Assembly (NCBI RefSeq): GCF_000186865.1
Contig: NW_008705574.1
Location: 675,337-732,081 of the forward strand
DNA from: Aureococcus anophagefferens
Lineage: Eukaryota; Sar; Pelagophyceae; Pelagomonadales; Pelagomonadaceae
Direction of reading: 5' to 3'
Length of the DNA stretch: 56,745 nt
Positions 1-9,487 of the stretch are shown piece after piece. Both the position numbers and the translations under genes were made by a program. Below the pieces are notes generated by a model that did no database searches, was not told where the DNA came from, and saw only the letters and a program-made list of their open reading frames with translations. Within the stretch, counting starts at the first letter, position 1. Each line of letters opens with the position of its first letter.

Positions 1-163
1 CACTTCAAGGCTCCTATCTCGGTCGTTTTCCGCTCGTTTCGGCTGATTTTTGGACGAGCGATCAGCTCTCGGAGCGCTCTCGAAGCGTGGGTGTTGTTTC
101 CGAAACGCGCGCGCGCGGAACACTCACGTTGAAGCGACGTTGAACCACCCTTTTGCTGCCCCG
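1..163 (+). mobile_element. Introner element, family A, truncated by window edge
   Basis: The stretch matches the other family A elements (15293-15482, 36994-37184, 51964-52132), including the shared core tcggctgatttttggacga and the CG-repeat block ending in ggaacactcacgttgaagcgacg. It lies antisense to the minus-strand TPR gene. In gene sense the presumed 8-bp target copy GCGAGTTC (164-171) starts with GC and would be the splice donor. The other end, with the acceptor, is outside the window. The element's right end reads CCCCG instead of the usual CCCAG, which is tolerable because in this orientation it sits on the donor side. Confidence 0.85.
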
Positions 164-2813
164 GAACTCGCCCACGCACTTGTGGCAGTGGCCCAGGTTG
201 TTGAAGGACGTCGCCACGGGCCGCGAGATCTTGCCCGCGCACTCCTCGCGCGTCTTCAGCGCCTTCTTGTAGAGCGCCTTGGCCTCGTCGAAGCGGTGCA
301 GGTTCCGGAGCACGGCCGCGAGCACCGTCGTCGCCGCCGCGACCTCGAGGTGGACCTCGCCGTAGTGCTTCGCCCTGAGGCGCAGGGCGAGGCGGTAGAG
401 GGGCACGGCGGCCTGGAAGTCGTTCATCTGGCGGTACATGGTCGCCAGGTTCGTCAGCGCGGTCGCGAAGAGCGGGTGCTCGGACCCGAGGCGCTTCGCG
501 TAGATGTCCATGGCCCGCTCGTACAACGGCTTCGCCTCGGCCCACTTCTTCTGCGCCGCGAGGAGCGCCGCCATGTTGTTCACGAGCGTCGCCACGTCCG
601 GGTGCTCCGGGCCGAGCTGGCGCTCGCGGATGCCGAGCGCGCGCTCGTACTGCGCCATCGCCTCGCCGTACCTGTGTGCAAATCAAATCTTCAACCCGAC
701 TTCAATGTGCGCGTATTCGAATGTTTTGACACAAGCTCTTCGGCCGGGCTTCGAGAACTCGACGAGAGCGATCGATCCGTCCAAAAATCAGCCGAATCGA
801 CTTCGATTTGACCGAGCTAGAGAATTCTCAAGTTTGGTCAGGACCACCCAAACCAGTGGTTGGTTTCCACACGGACACGTACTGCCGCGTCTGGTAGAGG
901 AGGCTCGCGAGGTTGTTCAGCGCCGTCGCCACGTCCGGGTGCTTCTCGCCCATGCGCCGCTCCGTGATGTGGAGCGCCCGGCGGTAGAGCGGGTCCGCGT
1001 GCTCGTAGCGGCCCTGCGCGTAGTGCAGGTTCGCCTGCGTGTTGAGGAGCTTGGCCACGTCCGGGTGGTCGGGCCCGAGCTGGGCCTCGCGGATCTCCAG
1101 CGCGCGCCGGCTCGGGCCCACGGCGTCCTCGAAGTTGCCCTGGCGCTCGAGGCACAGGGACATGTAGGACAACAGCGGGCCGAGCTCCGGGTCGTTGTGC
1201 GAGAGCCGCTCCTCCTTGAGCCGCATGGAGTCGCGGAAGATGGGCTCGGCCTCCTTGTATTTTTCTTGAGCATAAAGCACCATGGCGAGGCCCTCCATGG
1301 CCCGCGCGTGGTCGATGGACCCGGCGCCGAAGGTCTGGATCGTCAGGTCCACAATCCTCCCCTGGACCATCTCCGCGAGCTCGAACTCGCCGATGGCGCG
1401 CATGAGGTGGTTGAAGGTCGTCAGCCGCTCGAGGGCGCCCTCGTGGTCCTCGAGCCACTTCATGGCCACGCTCTCCATGGTCGAGATCTCCGACGTCGGG
1501 ATCTGCATGAGCACGGACGCGCGCCGCCGCTCGTCGTCCGCGCCCTCGCCCCCCAATAAGAACGACCGGAAGAAGTCGTAGACCTTGCAGGCGTCGTGCT
1601 CGTCCGACAAGTTCAGCATGACCTTGTGGTGGATGACGACCTCGCAGGTGTGGGGGATCTTCGCGCCGTCCGCGGCCGCGAGGTCCGTCGTGACCTTGAC
1701 GTTGACCTTGAGGTCGCGGTAGCCCGTGATCGTCGGCCTTTTGACGCGGTTCACGACGCGGCAGATAGCTAAAGCCGGCGACTCCACCAACGCTTTGTAG
1801 ACGTCGTACATGACCGCCTCGTCGACGCAGACGACCTGGCCCCGGACGACGTCCACGACGAACGCCGCGGCGTCGCTCGTCTTGTGCGTCCGCTCGTGCC
1901 GCTCCTTGATCTTCTCCCGCGTGCGCAGCTGGTCCTTGAGGTCCGCCGTCTCGAAGGTCGCGCCGGCGATGGACGCGCACAAACCGCCCAGCGCCGCGTC
2001 GAAGGTTTGTCGGGCGGCCCGCGCGACGTCGTACATCGACGCGACCTCCGTCGCCGGCGCGCCCGACGGCCCGACGTTGACGTAGTCCCGGTCGCCGAAG
2101 CCGCCGAAGCCGTCGGCGATGCACTCGACGACGCCGCCGGCCTCGAAGCACTCGTCGTGCGTGTCCTGGAACACGCCCCGCACCTTCTGGAAGTTCTGCA
2201 CGTTGTCGTGGAAGACCAGCGCTTTCCCGAAGAGGCCGCCGGCCTTGGCCTTGCGGAACGTGCGCCAGCCCGCGGACTTGCCCTTGCGCTGGAACTGGGC
2301 CTTGACGCTGCCCTCGCTGACCCCGAGCTTCGCCGCGGCCCAGCCCTTGCCGCTGCCCGACATGCCCGCGACGGAGAGGCGATTCGCGGCGTCGGCCAGG
2401 CCCCGCGGCCCGACCTTGGGCGACGCCTCCTCGGCGTGCTCGTCGATGCCGCGGCTCAGCAGCGTGCCCTGGGCCAGGAGGGCGTGCATGGACGCCGCCG
2501 GCTGCGCCTCCTCGCTCCCGAGGAGCGGGATGCCGTCGCCGCCCGCGTCCGGGGGCAGCTCCTTCGTGTCGCCCTCCAGCTCCTCGATGTCCCGGTCGAG
2601 CTCGCTCGGCTCGTACCTAGCACGTCACGCACGCGTGTGTCTTCCGGGCGCGCGACGCGGCGGGGGGGGGCTGGGGTCGCGCCGCGCGCGGCGGGCCGCG
2701 GCAGGAACGCACCGCTTCGAGGCGCTCGCGGTCAGGCTCTTCCCGGAGCCATTACTCTCCTTCGGCGCGTTCTTCCGCCGGCTGTTCCGCGACGCCGCCG
2801 CCGCCGCGGGCAT
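1..2813 (-). CDS. Kinesin-light-chain-like TPR protein (3' end outside window)
   Basis: Exons read 2813-2713, 2616-883 and 671-172, then a truncated IE intron. The N-terminal third is unique and holds two glycine-rich loops (NGSGKS and, near residue 119, GMSGSGKG, which lacks the final Ser/Thr of a true P-loop). From about residue 440 there are repeated 42-residue TPR units of the KLC type, with motifs such as GPDHPDVAKLLNTQA and ALEIREAQLG. The 96-nt intron 2617-2712 joins ASKR to YEPSELD in frame. Removing the 211-nt IE intron 672-882 joins YQTRQ to YGEAMAQYERA, restoring a continuous TPR helix. A scaffolding or protein-interaction role is usual for the family; the partner is unknown. The first exon is the least certain part. 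Confidence 0.85.
672..874 (+). mobile_element. Introner element, family B, 203 bp, in TPR gene
   Basis: The ends are CTGTGTGCAAATC and GGTTTCCACACGG, an imperfect terminal inverted repeat. It is antisense to the host gene. Flanking target copies are CGCCGTAC (664-671) and ACACGTAC (875-882); in gene sense these are GTACGGCG (exonic) and GTACGTGT (intronic, donor), so the intronic copy has drifted. The intron is 672-882 on the minus strand, 211 nt, GT-AG, and its removal keeps frame. Confidence 0.93.
2617..2712 (-). other. Short spliceosomal intron in TPR gene (96 nt)
   Basis: GTGCGTTCC donor and GTGCTAG acceptor on the minus strand. Length 96 keeps the frame between a short Met-initiated exon and the long TPR exon, which is open upstream of its first internal Met as far as this acceptor. 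Confidence 0.6.
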
Positions 2814-2982
2814 GGTCGCCCCCGGAGGGAGCCCGGCCGGCTTACAATGCCGCCGCTCTCCAAACCCCGCCGCTCAGCGGCCTGCGCGAGAGGGCAGGGA
2901 GTATCCTTGCTTCGACGGTGCATATAAATTTACGCGATGCAAGGTGCAGGCATCGATCACTTGGGTAAATCGCTTTGTGGCG

Positions 2983-3877
2983 ATGGGGCTCGACCTCCTG
3001 CCCACGCACGTCTTCACGTCGCTGCCGCAGCCGCAGCTCATCGGCATCGCCGCCGGCTGCAGCGTCTTCGTCGCGACGATCCTCACGGTCGGCGTCCTCC
3101 TCGTGCAGGGCGGGTCCATCGAGCGCCTCAGGAAGGAGCTCGCCGGCGAGGCGCCGCCGCCGCCGCCGACGCGGACGCAGCCGCGTCGACGAGCTGCTCG
3201 CGGCGGCCGCGTCGCTGCACGCGGCGCCGGCGCTGGGCGCCGCGGCCGTCGCCGCCGCGCGCGACGGCGGCGCGCGGCGCGTCGCCGTCGACGTCCGCCG
3301 CGCGACGGCTGGCGATGACGCGGCGCTCGCGCTCGCCGCCGACGGCGCCGCGCGCTACGGCCACGGGCCCTACCGCGCCGGCGACGTCTGGTTCGACGGC
3401 GCGCCGGACCCCGGCGCGTGGCGCGCGTCCGCGGGCGCGGACGGCGAGGCGCTGACGATCGGCGACGTCGTCGGCGGCGCGCGCCGCGTCGTCGGCGCGC
3501 TGCGGCTCCTGCGGAACCGGCCCCGGGACCTCGTCGTCGGCATCGCCCTCGACTGGCTCCACCCGGCCTACGCGCCGGGCGGCGAGGACGCGCCCATGAC
3601 CGCGGACCTGGCCCTGTACGCGGCCGTCGACGCGCTCTTCGCCGCGGGCTACCGCCGCGTGGACTGCCTGCTGCCGGCGCAGGACCTCGGCCGGCGGCGC
3701 GTCTTCGAGCGCTGCGGCTTCGCCCTCGAGGGCGTCCTGAAGAAGTACTGGGTCGCCGACGAGCGGAGCCGCGACGCGGCCGCCTACGCGCTCCTCAACA
3801 CGGACTGGACGGGCGGGCTCAAGCGCCGCCGCGCCGGCGCGCTCGGCGTGGATCCGCCGCCGAAGCCGCCCACGTAA
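2983..3877 (+). CDS. Membrane-anchored GNAT-type N-acetyltransferase
   Basis: Proposed exons are 2983-3113 and 3181-3877 (275 aa). Exon 1 gives a short N-terminus and one membrane segment (LIGIAAGCSVFVATILTVGV). The second part ends with a RimJ/RimL-like GNAT signature: a strand-rich core followed by FERCGFALEGVLKKYW. GNAT enzymes move acetyl from acetyl-CoA to an amine; the substrate here is unknown. The reading frame changes between 3100 and 3180. A 67-nt GT-AG intron (3114-3180) fixes it exactly, but an indel in the GCC-rich tract is an alternative. The stop codon is only 2 bp from the stop of the convergent methyltransferase gene. Confidence 0.65.
3114..3180 (+). other. Proposed short intron in GNAT gene (67 nt)
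   Basis: GT donor in GGCGG/GTCCATC and acceptor GACGCAG/CCGCGTC. Its length (1 mod 3) is what is needed to pass from the transmembrane frame to the GNAT frame, giving LLVQGG-RVDELL. Other nearby donors fail the frame test. Confidence 0.5.
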
Positions 3878-3879
3878 AA

Positions 3880-4545
3880 TTAGGGCTTACCCTGCCCCCG
3901 CAGCGCGCGCGCGGCCGGGTCGAGGCCGTAGGTCCAGAGCTGGTTGACGTTGTAGCCCCGGGACCTGACCGCGTGCTCGTCGTGGTCAAACTCCGCCCAG
4001 GTCGCCAGCGGGAAGCGCGCCGCGAGGACGACGGCGTCGACGTCCAGGTCGCGGGCGAACTTGGCCTCGAGGTCGGCCATCATCGCGGGCACGACGAAGA
4101 GCGCGACGCCGTCCGCTCCCGTCAAATCGGCGTCGAACATGTCGCCGCGGTGGAACGTGCACAGGTGGTGCACGCCCGCGGCGCGCGCCCGGAGCCGCGA
4201 GTACCAGACGAGCCAGGGGTTGAGCTCGTGGCCCACGGTCACGATGCCGAGCCGCCTGCTGAGCTCGACGCAGACGACGCCGTCGCCGCTGCCGAGGTCG
4301 ACGACCCTCCGCAGGTTCCGTCGCCGCGCGGCGGCGGTCAGCAGCTCCATCTGCTCCGCGTTCGCCGCCACGTAGGGCAGGCAGTGCTTGCGCAGCGCCG
4401 GCAGCAGAAATGGCAGCGCCACGGCGTGCAGCGCCGCGACGCCGAGGCCGCCGACGACGAGGAAGCTGGAGCCGGCTCCGGAGGCGTCCGCGTCGGCGGA
4501 CGCGCCGCTCGCGGGCGGCGCCGGGTCGCTGGATGCGCTCGCCAT
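3880..4545 (-). CDS. FAM173/ATPSCKMT-like protein-lysine methyltransferase
   Basis: 221 aa from the ATG at 4545; an open stretch upstream reaches 4737 but lacks support. After a low-complexity Ala/Ser/Asp start comes one hydrophobic segment (VAALHAVALPFLLPALR), then a class I SAM-binding fold: motif I VVDLGSGDGVVCVELSRR, an acidic post-I loop GHELNPWLVWYSRLRA, and HRGDMFDADL. This arrangement of one N-terminal membrane helix plus a small Rossmann methyltransferase is that of the FAM173 family, mitochondrial enzymes that methylate a lysine of ATP synthase subunit c or the ADP/ATP carrier. The substrate here is inferred from family only. It faces the CorA-like gene across a 227-bp shared upstream region. 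Confidence 0.8.
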   Translation of the reverse strand: MASASSDPAPPASGASADADASGAGSSFLVVGGLGVAALHAVALPFLLPALRKHCLPYVAANAEQMELLTAAARRRNLRRVVDLGSGDGVVCVELSRRLGIVTVGHELNPWLVWYSRLRARAAGVHHLCTFHRGDMFDADLTGADGVALFVVPAMMADLEAKFARDLDVDAVVLAARFPLATWAEFDHDEHAVRSRGYNVNQLWTYGLDPAARALRGQGKP

Positions 4546-4772
4546 CGCGGCGCGGTCTTTGAGAGTTGCGGTGGCGACGTTTGGCCGCACGCTATGTGCT
4601 GCTCGAAAGCGTCGCCATCGTCTTGCCGTCGGGGGGAGGCGACGATCGACGTCGACGGAGCAGCCGATGGAGCATCGTTGAACGTATGGCTCGTATGTTG
4701 GGTACTTTTTAGCAATCTGACTCGAGTTTGAGCGCAAGAACGCAACGCAACACTACCGCACAGAGCCCACCG

Positions 4773-6269
4773 ATGGCTGCGCGGAGCCCGCACATGTCGC
4801 CGTCTCTTTTCGAGGGCGGCCTGCTGTCGCCGGCGGAGCCGCCGCCGCGCACGGCGTCGGAGCCGAGCACGAGCCGGAGCAAGGCCGGCGCGCGGCGCAC
4901 GCCGAAGGACTACGAGCCCTGGAGTTCGCCCGAGGAGGCGCGGCCGCGCCGCGGCCGCTGGGAGCGGAGCCGGTCGCCGCGGCGCGACGACGACGACGAC
5001 GAGGAGCTCGGCCTGTCTCTCCCCGGCGTGTCGACGGTGAACCTCCAGCGCCAGCGGCCCTGCAGCGTCCTCGAGATCCGCGCCGACGGGTCCCAGACGA
5101 TCATGGCCATGCGCATGCGCGAGGTCATGCAGCGCATCCAGGAGGTCGTCGCCGTGCCCGCCGCCGTCGCCGCCAAGGCCAAGCCCCGGAGCCGGTCGCG
5201 GAGCGAGACGACCGCGCGCCGCGCGCACAACGCGCTCCACCCGCGCGACCTGCGGTCCATCGACAACTCGCACCCGCGCAACTGCAAGAACCCGGCCATC
5301 GTCGTCCGCCAGCACGTCATCGTCGCCAACTTCGACCCGCTCCGCGTCGTCGTCGTCCACGACCGCATGCTCGTGCTCCTCCCCCACGACGACGACGACC
5401 TGAGCGACGAGCTCTGCCACCAGCTGACGACGCAGACGACGCTCCGCAGCTCCGGCGCGTCCGAGGACGCGCTCCAGGCGCTGGCCAAGGACGACGCGTC
5501 CGGCGCGGAGAGCGGCGCGTCGCGCGACCCGTCCCCCGGCAGCCTGCCCAAGACAACCTCGAACGCGTCGCTCACGGAGCTGGAGGAGGACACCGCCGCG
5601 GAGGCGCAGCCCTTCGAGCTCCGCGCGCTCGAGGCGGTCCTCGACGTCTGCACGCGGCGCCTCGACGACGCGTGCGACCGCCTCGACGGGCCGGCGGCGC
5701 AGTCCATGGAGAAGATGTCGAAGAGCTCGCGCATGACGCTCAAGCACCTCGAGCGGCTCCGCCACATCAAGAACGAGGTGTCGAATCTGGAGGCGCGCGC
5801 GCGCGACACCGCCGAGGCCATCGAGGCGACGCTCGACGAGGACGAGGACATGTGCATGATGCGGCTGAGCCTGCTGCGGGAGCGGCCGACGATCTTCGAC
5901 CCGCCCATCTCCGCGGAGCTGCTGACGCAGCACGAGGACGTCGAGCTGCTGCTCGAGAGCTACCTCCAGGACGCGGAGGCCGTGCAGACGCGGCTCGAGC
6001 TGCTGCGCCTGAGCATCGACAACGCGGAGGACCTCTTCACGATGAAGCTGGACATCGCGCGGAACCGCCTCATCACCGCGGACACGATCTTCACGCTGCT
6101 GGGCATGGTCGCGGCGTCCGGCGCGCTCGTCGCGGGCCTCTTCGGCATGAACCTGGCCCAGGAGAAGGCGTCGTTCCTGCTCGTGTCCGTGGCGACGGGC
6201 GTCGTCTGCGTCGTCGCGACGGGCGCCATCGTCGTCTACCTCCTCCGGTCGAAGACGCTCGTCTTCTAA
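4773..6269 (+). CDS. CorA/Mrs2-family magnesium transporter
   Basis: 498 aa. The long cytosolic N-terminus contains an Asp-rich tract (RDDDDDEELG), a beta-rich section (HVIVANFDPLRVVVVHDRMLVLL) and then long charged helices. The C-terminus has two membrane helices. The first ends in GLFGMNL, the GMN selectivity-filter motif at about residues 458-460 that defines CorA/Mrs2 Mg2+ channels. The helices before it (FTMKLDIARNRLITADTIFTLLGM) match the pore-lining stalk of Mrs2/LPE10. The chosen ATG follows an upstream in-frame non-ATG stretch. No clear organelle presequence is seen, so the membrane is unknown. The stop lies 46 bp from that of the convergent POLA2 gene. Confidence 0.9.
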   Translation: MAARSPHMSPSLFEGGLLSPAEPPPRTASEPSTSRSKAGARRTPKDYEPWSSPEEARPRRGRWERSRSPRRDDDDDEELGLSLPGVSTVNLQRQRPCSVLEIRADGSQTIMAMRMREVMQRIQEVVAVPAAVAAKAKPRSRSRSETTARRAHNALHPRDLRSIDNSHPRNCKNPAIVVRQHVIVANFDPLRVVVVHDRMLVLLPHDDDDLSDELCHQLTTQTTLRSSGASEDALQALAKDDASGAESGASRDPSPGSLPKTTSNASLTELEEDTAAEAQPFELRALEAVLDVCTRRLDDACDRLDGPAAQSMEKMSKSSRMTLKHLERLRHIKNEVSNLEARARDTAEAIEATLDEDEDMCMMRLSLLRERPTIFDPPISAELLTQHEDVELLLESYLQDAEAVQTRLELLRLSIDNAEDLFTMKLDIARNRLITADTIFTLLGMVAASGALVAGLFGMNLAQEKASFLLVSVATGVVCVVATGAIVVYLLRSKTLVF

Positions 6270-6315
6270 GCGCGGTCCTTCTCGGCTTAGGTCGAAGGGG
6301 GGACGCGCGCGGGGC

Positions 6316-8013
6316 TCAGATGCGCGTGATCTCGACGCGGGACCGCGCGGGGAGGTCCGCGGCGACGGCGTCGCCGTCGAGCGCGGCGTGCGGGTGGACG
6401 GCGAGCTGGGCGAAGGTGCCGCCGCCCGCGTTCTTCGCGAGGTGGCCGGGATTGAGCACGAGCGTGCCACCGACGTCGCGCGCGAAGGGCGCGAGGCGGC
6501 TCGGCGCGATGAGGAGGTCCGGCGCGACGGGGAGGCGCCACTTGGCGTGCTGGCGCAGGTCCACGGGCGCCTCGGCGACCGTCGACGCCATGGCCGGCGC
6601 GGGGAAGAGCGGGTAGAAGGACCGCTGCGACACGAGGTGGCTCGCGAGGCGCGCGACGCGCGGGAGCGCCGCGACCTCGGCGCCGTCGCGCTTGTTCTCG
6701 AAGATCTCCTGGGACGAGAGCTGGAAGAGCACGTCCGTCGCCGTGACCGCGACGATCGCGCCGTCGACGGCGAACAAGCCCGGGTTGCCCACGAGGTGCA
6801 CGCGGTCGCTCTTGGGCAGTTCCAAACTCCCCAACGGAAACTCGTCCTGCCACGACGGCTTGTCGCCGGCCTCGTCGGCACCGGCGCCCAGGGGCGGCTG
6901 CGGGTAGACGGGCTCGCTCACGAGGTCGCGGGTCGACGGCGCGAGCACGAACTGCGCGTGGCAGTCGGACGACTCGAGGAGGCGGTCGAGCTCCCAGGCG
7001 ACCTTGAGCACGAAGAGCGTCGCCGCGTCCACGGGCTCGTCGCCGTCGGCGTCGAGCTGCGCGCGCTTCGCGGCGGGATGGTCCGCGTCGACGAAGGGCC
7101 CCAGGAGCACGACGACGTCGGGCTTCGCCGCCTTCGCCGCCGCGAGCAAATCGAGGAGCGGCTGGTACTCGAGGTCGTCGGACGTCGTGAAGGGCCCCGC
7201 GGCGACCCAGATCGACGCCGGCGGCTGGTCCGGCGCCGCGCGGCCGGGCACGTCCTCCTTGTTCACGGCCGCTTTCGGCGGCGGCGCGCCGAGCGTGAGC
7301 GCGCGCGCGACGATGGTGCCGTCGTCGTGGGGCGCGCAGCCGTCGACGCCGATGACCTGGCCCGGGAAGAGCGCGTAGGAGCTCTCGACGGCGCTCAGGT
7401 CCAGCTTGGCGCGGTAGCCGCCGTCGCGGCGGTCGCCCTCGAGCGCGACGGACGCCTTGTTGAGCTTGCCGTCGAGCGCGTCGAGGCAGACGCGGCCGAG
7501 GAAGAAGGACGGGTTCGGCGCGACGGCGCCCACGGGCGTCGCCTCGGCGTCGGGCTCGCGCAGCTTGCGCGCGGCGAGCATCGCGTCGCCGACGTGGCGC
7601 GCGGACGCGTCGAGCGCCGCGGACCGCTCGCCGGGCGGCGTGAACATGTGGCGGTACTTGGTCGCCGCGCCGACGGCGGGCCGGGACGGGTCGTCGCCGG
7701 GGGGCGCGCGCGTCAGCGCGGCGACGTCGCCGGCCGTGAGCGCCTTGACGACGCACGGCGCGGCCCGGGCGGCGACGTCGGCCCAGGGCTCGCGGCGCGC
7801 GAGGTGCTTGTTCTGGACCTCGACGAGCGTGCCGCCGTTGCTGCGGTCCTTGTACTTGGTCGCCGTCGACGGCGGGGGCGCGCCGCCGGGCGTCGTCGGC
7901 GCCTCCTCGCTCGGCGTCGTCGCGAAGGACACCTTCTTCTTCGCGCCGGGCGTCTTCGCGTCCTCGAGCTCGCGCTTCACGCCCGTGATGGGCTGGGACG
8001 TCGTCGCGAACAT
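6316..8013 (-). CDS. POLA2: DNA polymerase alpha subunit B
   Basis: 565 aa from ATG at 8013 (MFATTSQPITGVKRELEDA). The non-catalytic B subunit of the polymerase alpha-primase complex tethers primase to the polymerase at replication start. The unstructured N-terminus has a TPGAKKKVSF phospho-site-like stretch. The middle carries the OB fold (FFLGRVCLDALDGKLN to LFPGQVIGVDG). The C-terminal half is the inactivated calcineurin-like phosphoesterase domain (IWVAAGPFTTSDDLEYQPL, DVVVLLGPFVDADHP, LVGNPGLFAVDG, LVLNPGHL). Length fits the family (about 550-600 aa). A single uninterrupted exon is seen. Confidence 0.93.
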   Translation of the reverse strand: MFATTSQPITGVKRELEDAKTPGAKKKVSFATTPSEEAPTTPGGAPPPSTATKYKDRSNGGTLVEVQNKHLARREPWADVAARAAPCVVKALTAGDVAALTRAPPGDDPSRPAVGAATKYRHMFTPPGERSAALDASARHVGDAMLAARKLREPDAEATPVGAVAPNPSFFLGRVCLDALDGKLNKASVALEGDRRDGGYRAKLDLSAVESSYALFPGQVIGVDGCAPHDDGTIVARALTLGAPPPKAAVNKEDVPGRAAPDQPPASIWVAAGPFTTSDDLEYQPLLDLLAAAKAAKPDVVVLLGPFVDADHPAAKRAQLDADGDEPVDAATLFVLKVAWELDRLLESSDCHAQFVLAPSTRDLVSEPVYPQPPLGAGADEAGDKPSWQDEFPLGSLELPKSDRVHLVGNPGLFAVDGAIVAVTATDVLFQLSSQEIFENKRDGAEVAALPRVARLASHLVSQRSFYPLFPAPAMASTVAEAPVDLRQHAKWRLPVAPDLLIAPSRLAPFARDVGGTLVLNPGHLAKNAGGGTFAQLAVHPHAALDGDAVAADLPARSRVEITRI

Positions 8014-8527
8014 GGGTGCAGCGTTGGGTGCAGCGATGCGGTCGAACTGGTCGAGTCGAGGAGCCAGACGAGGCGAACCGGCGCGGTCGTCGGAGCGCTC
8101 GTTTTGAATGGCGGGACAGCTTGAAGTTTGAAGGCCTCGTTGAAGGACATGGAGAAGTCGATGGGTGCACGGCTTGTGTTCGTACGTAGTACTACGACTC
8201 CAGTCGCCAGTCTGAAGAGGCAGCACTGCGCCGAGTCGAAAATCGGAGGTAGCCAGCGTTCCGAATCGCCGCGCGGTTCGCGGCAAGGCACGCGCACTGT
8301 GACGCACACAGCTGCGGCACTTCCTGCTCGCGGCCGGCCACGACCAAGACCAAAAGAACAACCTGCGCGCGTTTCCGAGCGGGAGGAGACGCGTCCCGAC
8401 TAAGTCCCGACGGCGTCGCGTTCGATTCTGGCGCACTGCAGCGCGCGACTCGAGGTTGTTGGACTAGTGATTGAAGGGGGTGCGCACCCGAAGATCCCGC
8501 CCGGTTGTTGCCCTTCTCGCGCTCGAG
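8014..8527. other. Intergenic region between divergent POLA2 and TPR genes
   Basis: This 514-bp spacer separates two divergent starts. It is visibly less GC-rich than the coding parts. It contains only short open frames with no recognisable protein. It probably holds both promoters and 5' UTRs; no specific promoter element is convincing. Confidence 0.5.
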
Positions 8528-9475
8528 ATGGTGCTCGCCGCCGAACGAATCCTGCTCGCGCTGCTCTGCGCGAGCGCCGCCGAGGCCCGCCGGCCCGCGC
8601 CGCTCGCGCTCGAGAAGCACCTCGCGCTCGACAAGCTGCTCCGCGGCGGCGAGTCGGCGCGGCCGTCGAGCGCCGAGGCGCTCAAGGTCCTCGCCGACGA
8701 CGCGCAGCGGTGCGGCGACCTGGAGACGGCGGCGACGTGCTACGTCGAGGCCCTCGACGCCGTCGACGCGGCGGCGCCGGACCAGGCGCTCGTCGCGGCG
8801 TCCATCCGCCTCAACCTCGCGCGCTGCCGGCTCAAGCGACACGAGTTCGAGGACGCGATCGCCTGCTGCGACGCCGTGCTGGAGACGGCGGGCCCGCGGT
8901 CGCCGCTCCGGGCCGTGGCGCTCTACCGGCGCGCCGCGGGCCACGACGGCCTCGGCGACGGCGAATCCGCCTACGTCGACGCGGCCGCGGCGGCGCAGCT
9001 CGGCAACGCGAAAGCGGCGGAGCTGGCGGAGAAGCACAAGGCGCTCGCGCCGAAGATCGCGACGCCCCTCGGCGGGCTCGGCGGTTTCGGCGGCCTTCCC
9101 ATGGGCGGTCCCATGGGCGGTTTCGGCGGCGGCGCGGGCGGCGTGGGCAAGCAGCTCGCCAAGCTCTTCGACGACCCCAAAAAGGCGCGGCAGCTCGTGC
9201 CCCTCGTGCGGAGCCTCGGCACCGCCCAAACCCTCGAGAAGGCGCTGGGCCTGCCCCGGGCGCGCGCCGAGAAGCTCGCGTCGGCGCTGCAGAGCCTCGA
9301 CGAGGACGGCGCGGAGAAGTGGGCGCGGCGCGCGAAGACGGCCATCGGCGTCTACAAGCGGTCCGCGGCGACGCTCAAATTCGCGCGCGCCGCGTTCCCC
9401 AAGGCGCTCTACGCGTGCGTCCTCTTTTGGCTCCTCAACGACTCGAGGAAGCTCCTCCTCGGGCAAAGTTCATAA
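8528..9475 (+). CDS. Secreted or organellar TPR-repeat protein
   Basis: 315 aa from ATG 8528, whose first residues form a signal peptide (ERILLALLCASAAEA). Residues about 50-190 are helical repeats of TPR type (CGDLETAATCYVEALDAV, SIRLNLARCRLKRHEFEDAI, ALYRRAAGHDGLGD). A glycine-rich linker with the internal duplication GGLPMGGPMGGFGGG follows, then a second helical part, and a C-terminal hydrophobic segment (FPKALYACVLFWLLN) that could anchor it. Co-chaperones with TPRs followed by a Gly/Met-rich segment look similar, but no family is assigned. The stop is 12 bp from that of the convergent flavoprotein gene. Confidence 0.75.
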   Translation: MVLAAERILLALLCASAAEARRPAPLALEKHLALDKLLRGGESARPSSAEALKVLADDAQRCGDLETAATCYVEALDAVDAAAPDQALVAASIRLNLARCRLKRHEFEDAIACCDAVLETAGPRSPLRAVALYRRAAGHDGLGDGESAYVDAAAAAQLGNAKAAELAEKHKALAPKIATPLGGLGGFGGLPMGGPMGGFGGGAGGVGKQLAKLFDDPKKARQLVPLVRSLGTAQTLEKALGLPRARAEKLASALQSLDEDGAEKWARRAKTAIGVYKRSAATLKFARAAFPKALYACVLFWLLNDSRKLLLGQSS

Positions 9476-9487
9476 TAGGAAAGGGTC

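Noticed and set aside
4338..6881. Very long minus-strand open frame opposite the CorA-like gene.
   Set aside because: Its product is Arg/Ala/Val low-complexity sequence created by the high-GC codons of CorA and POLA2 read in the wrong frame; no domain is visible.
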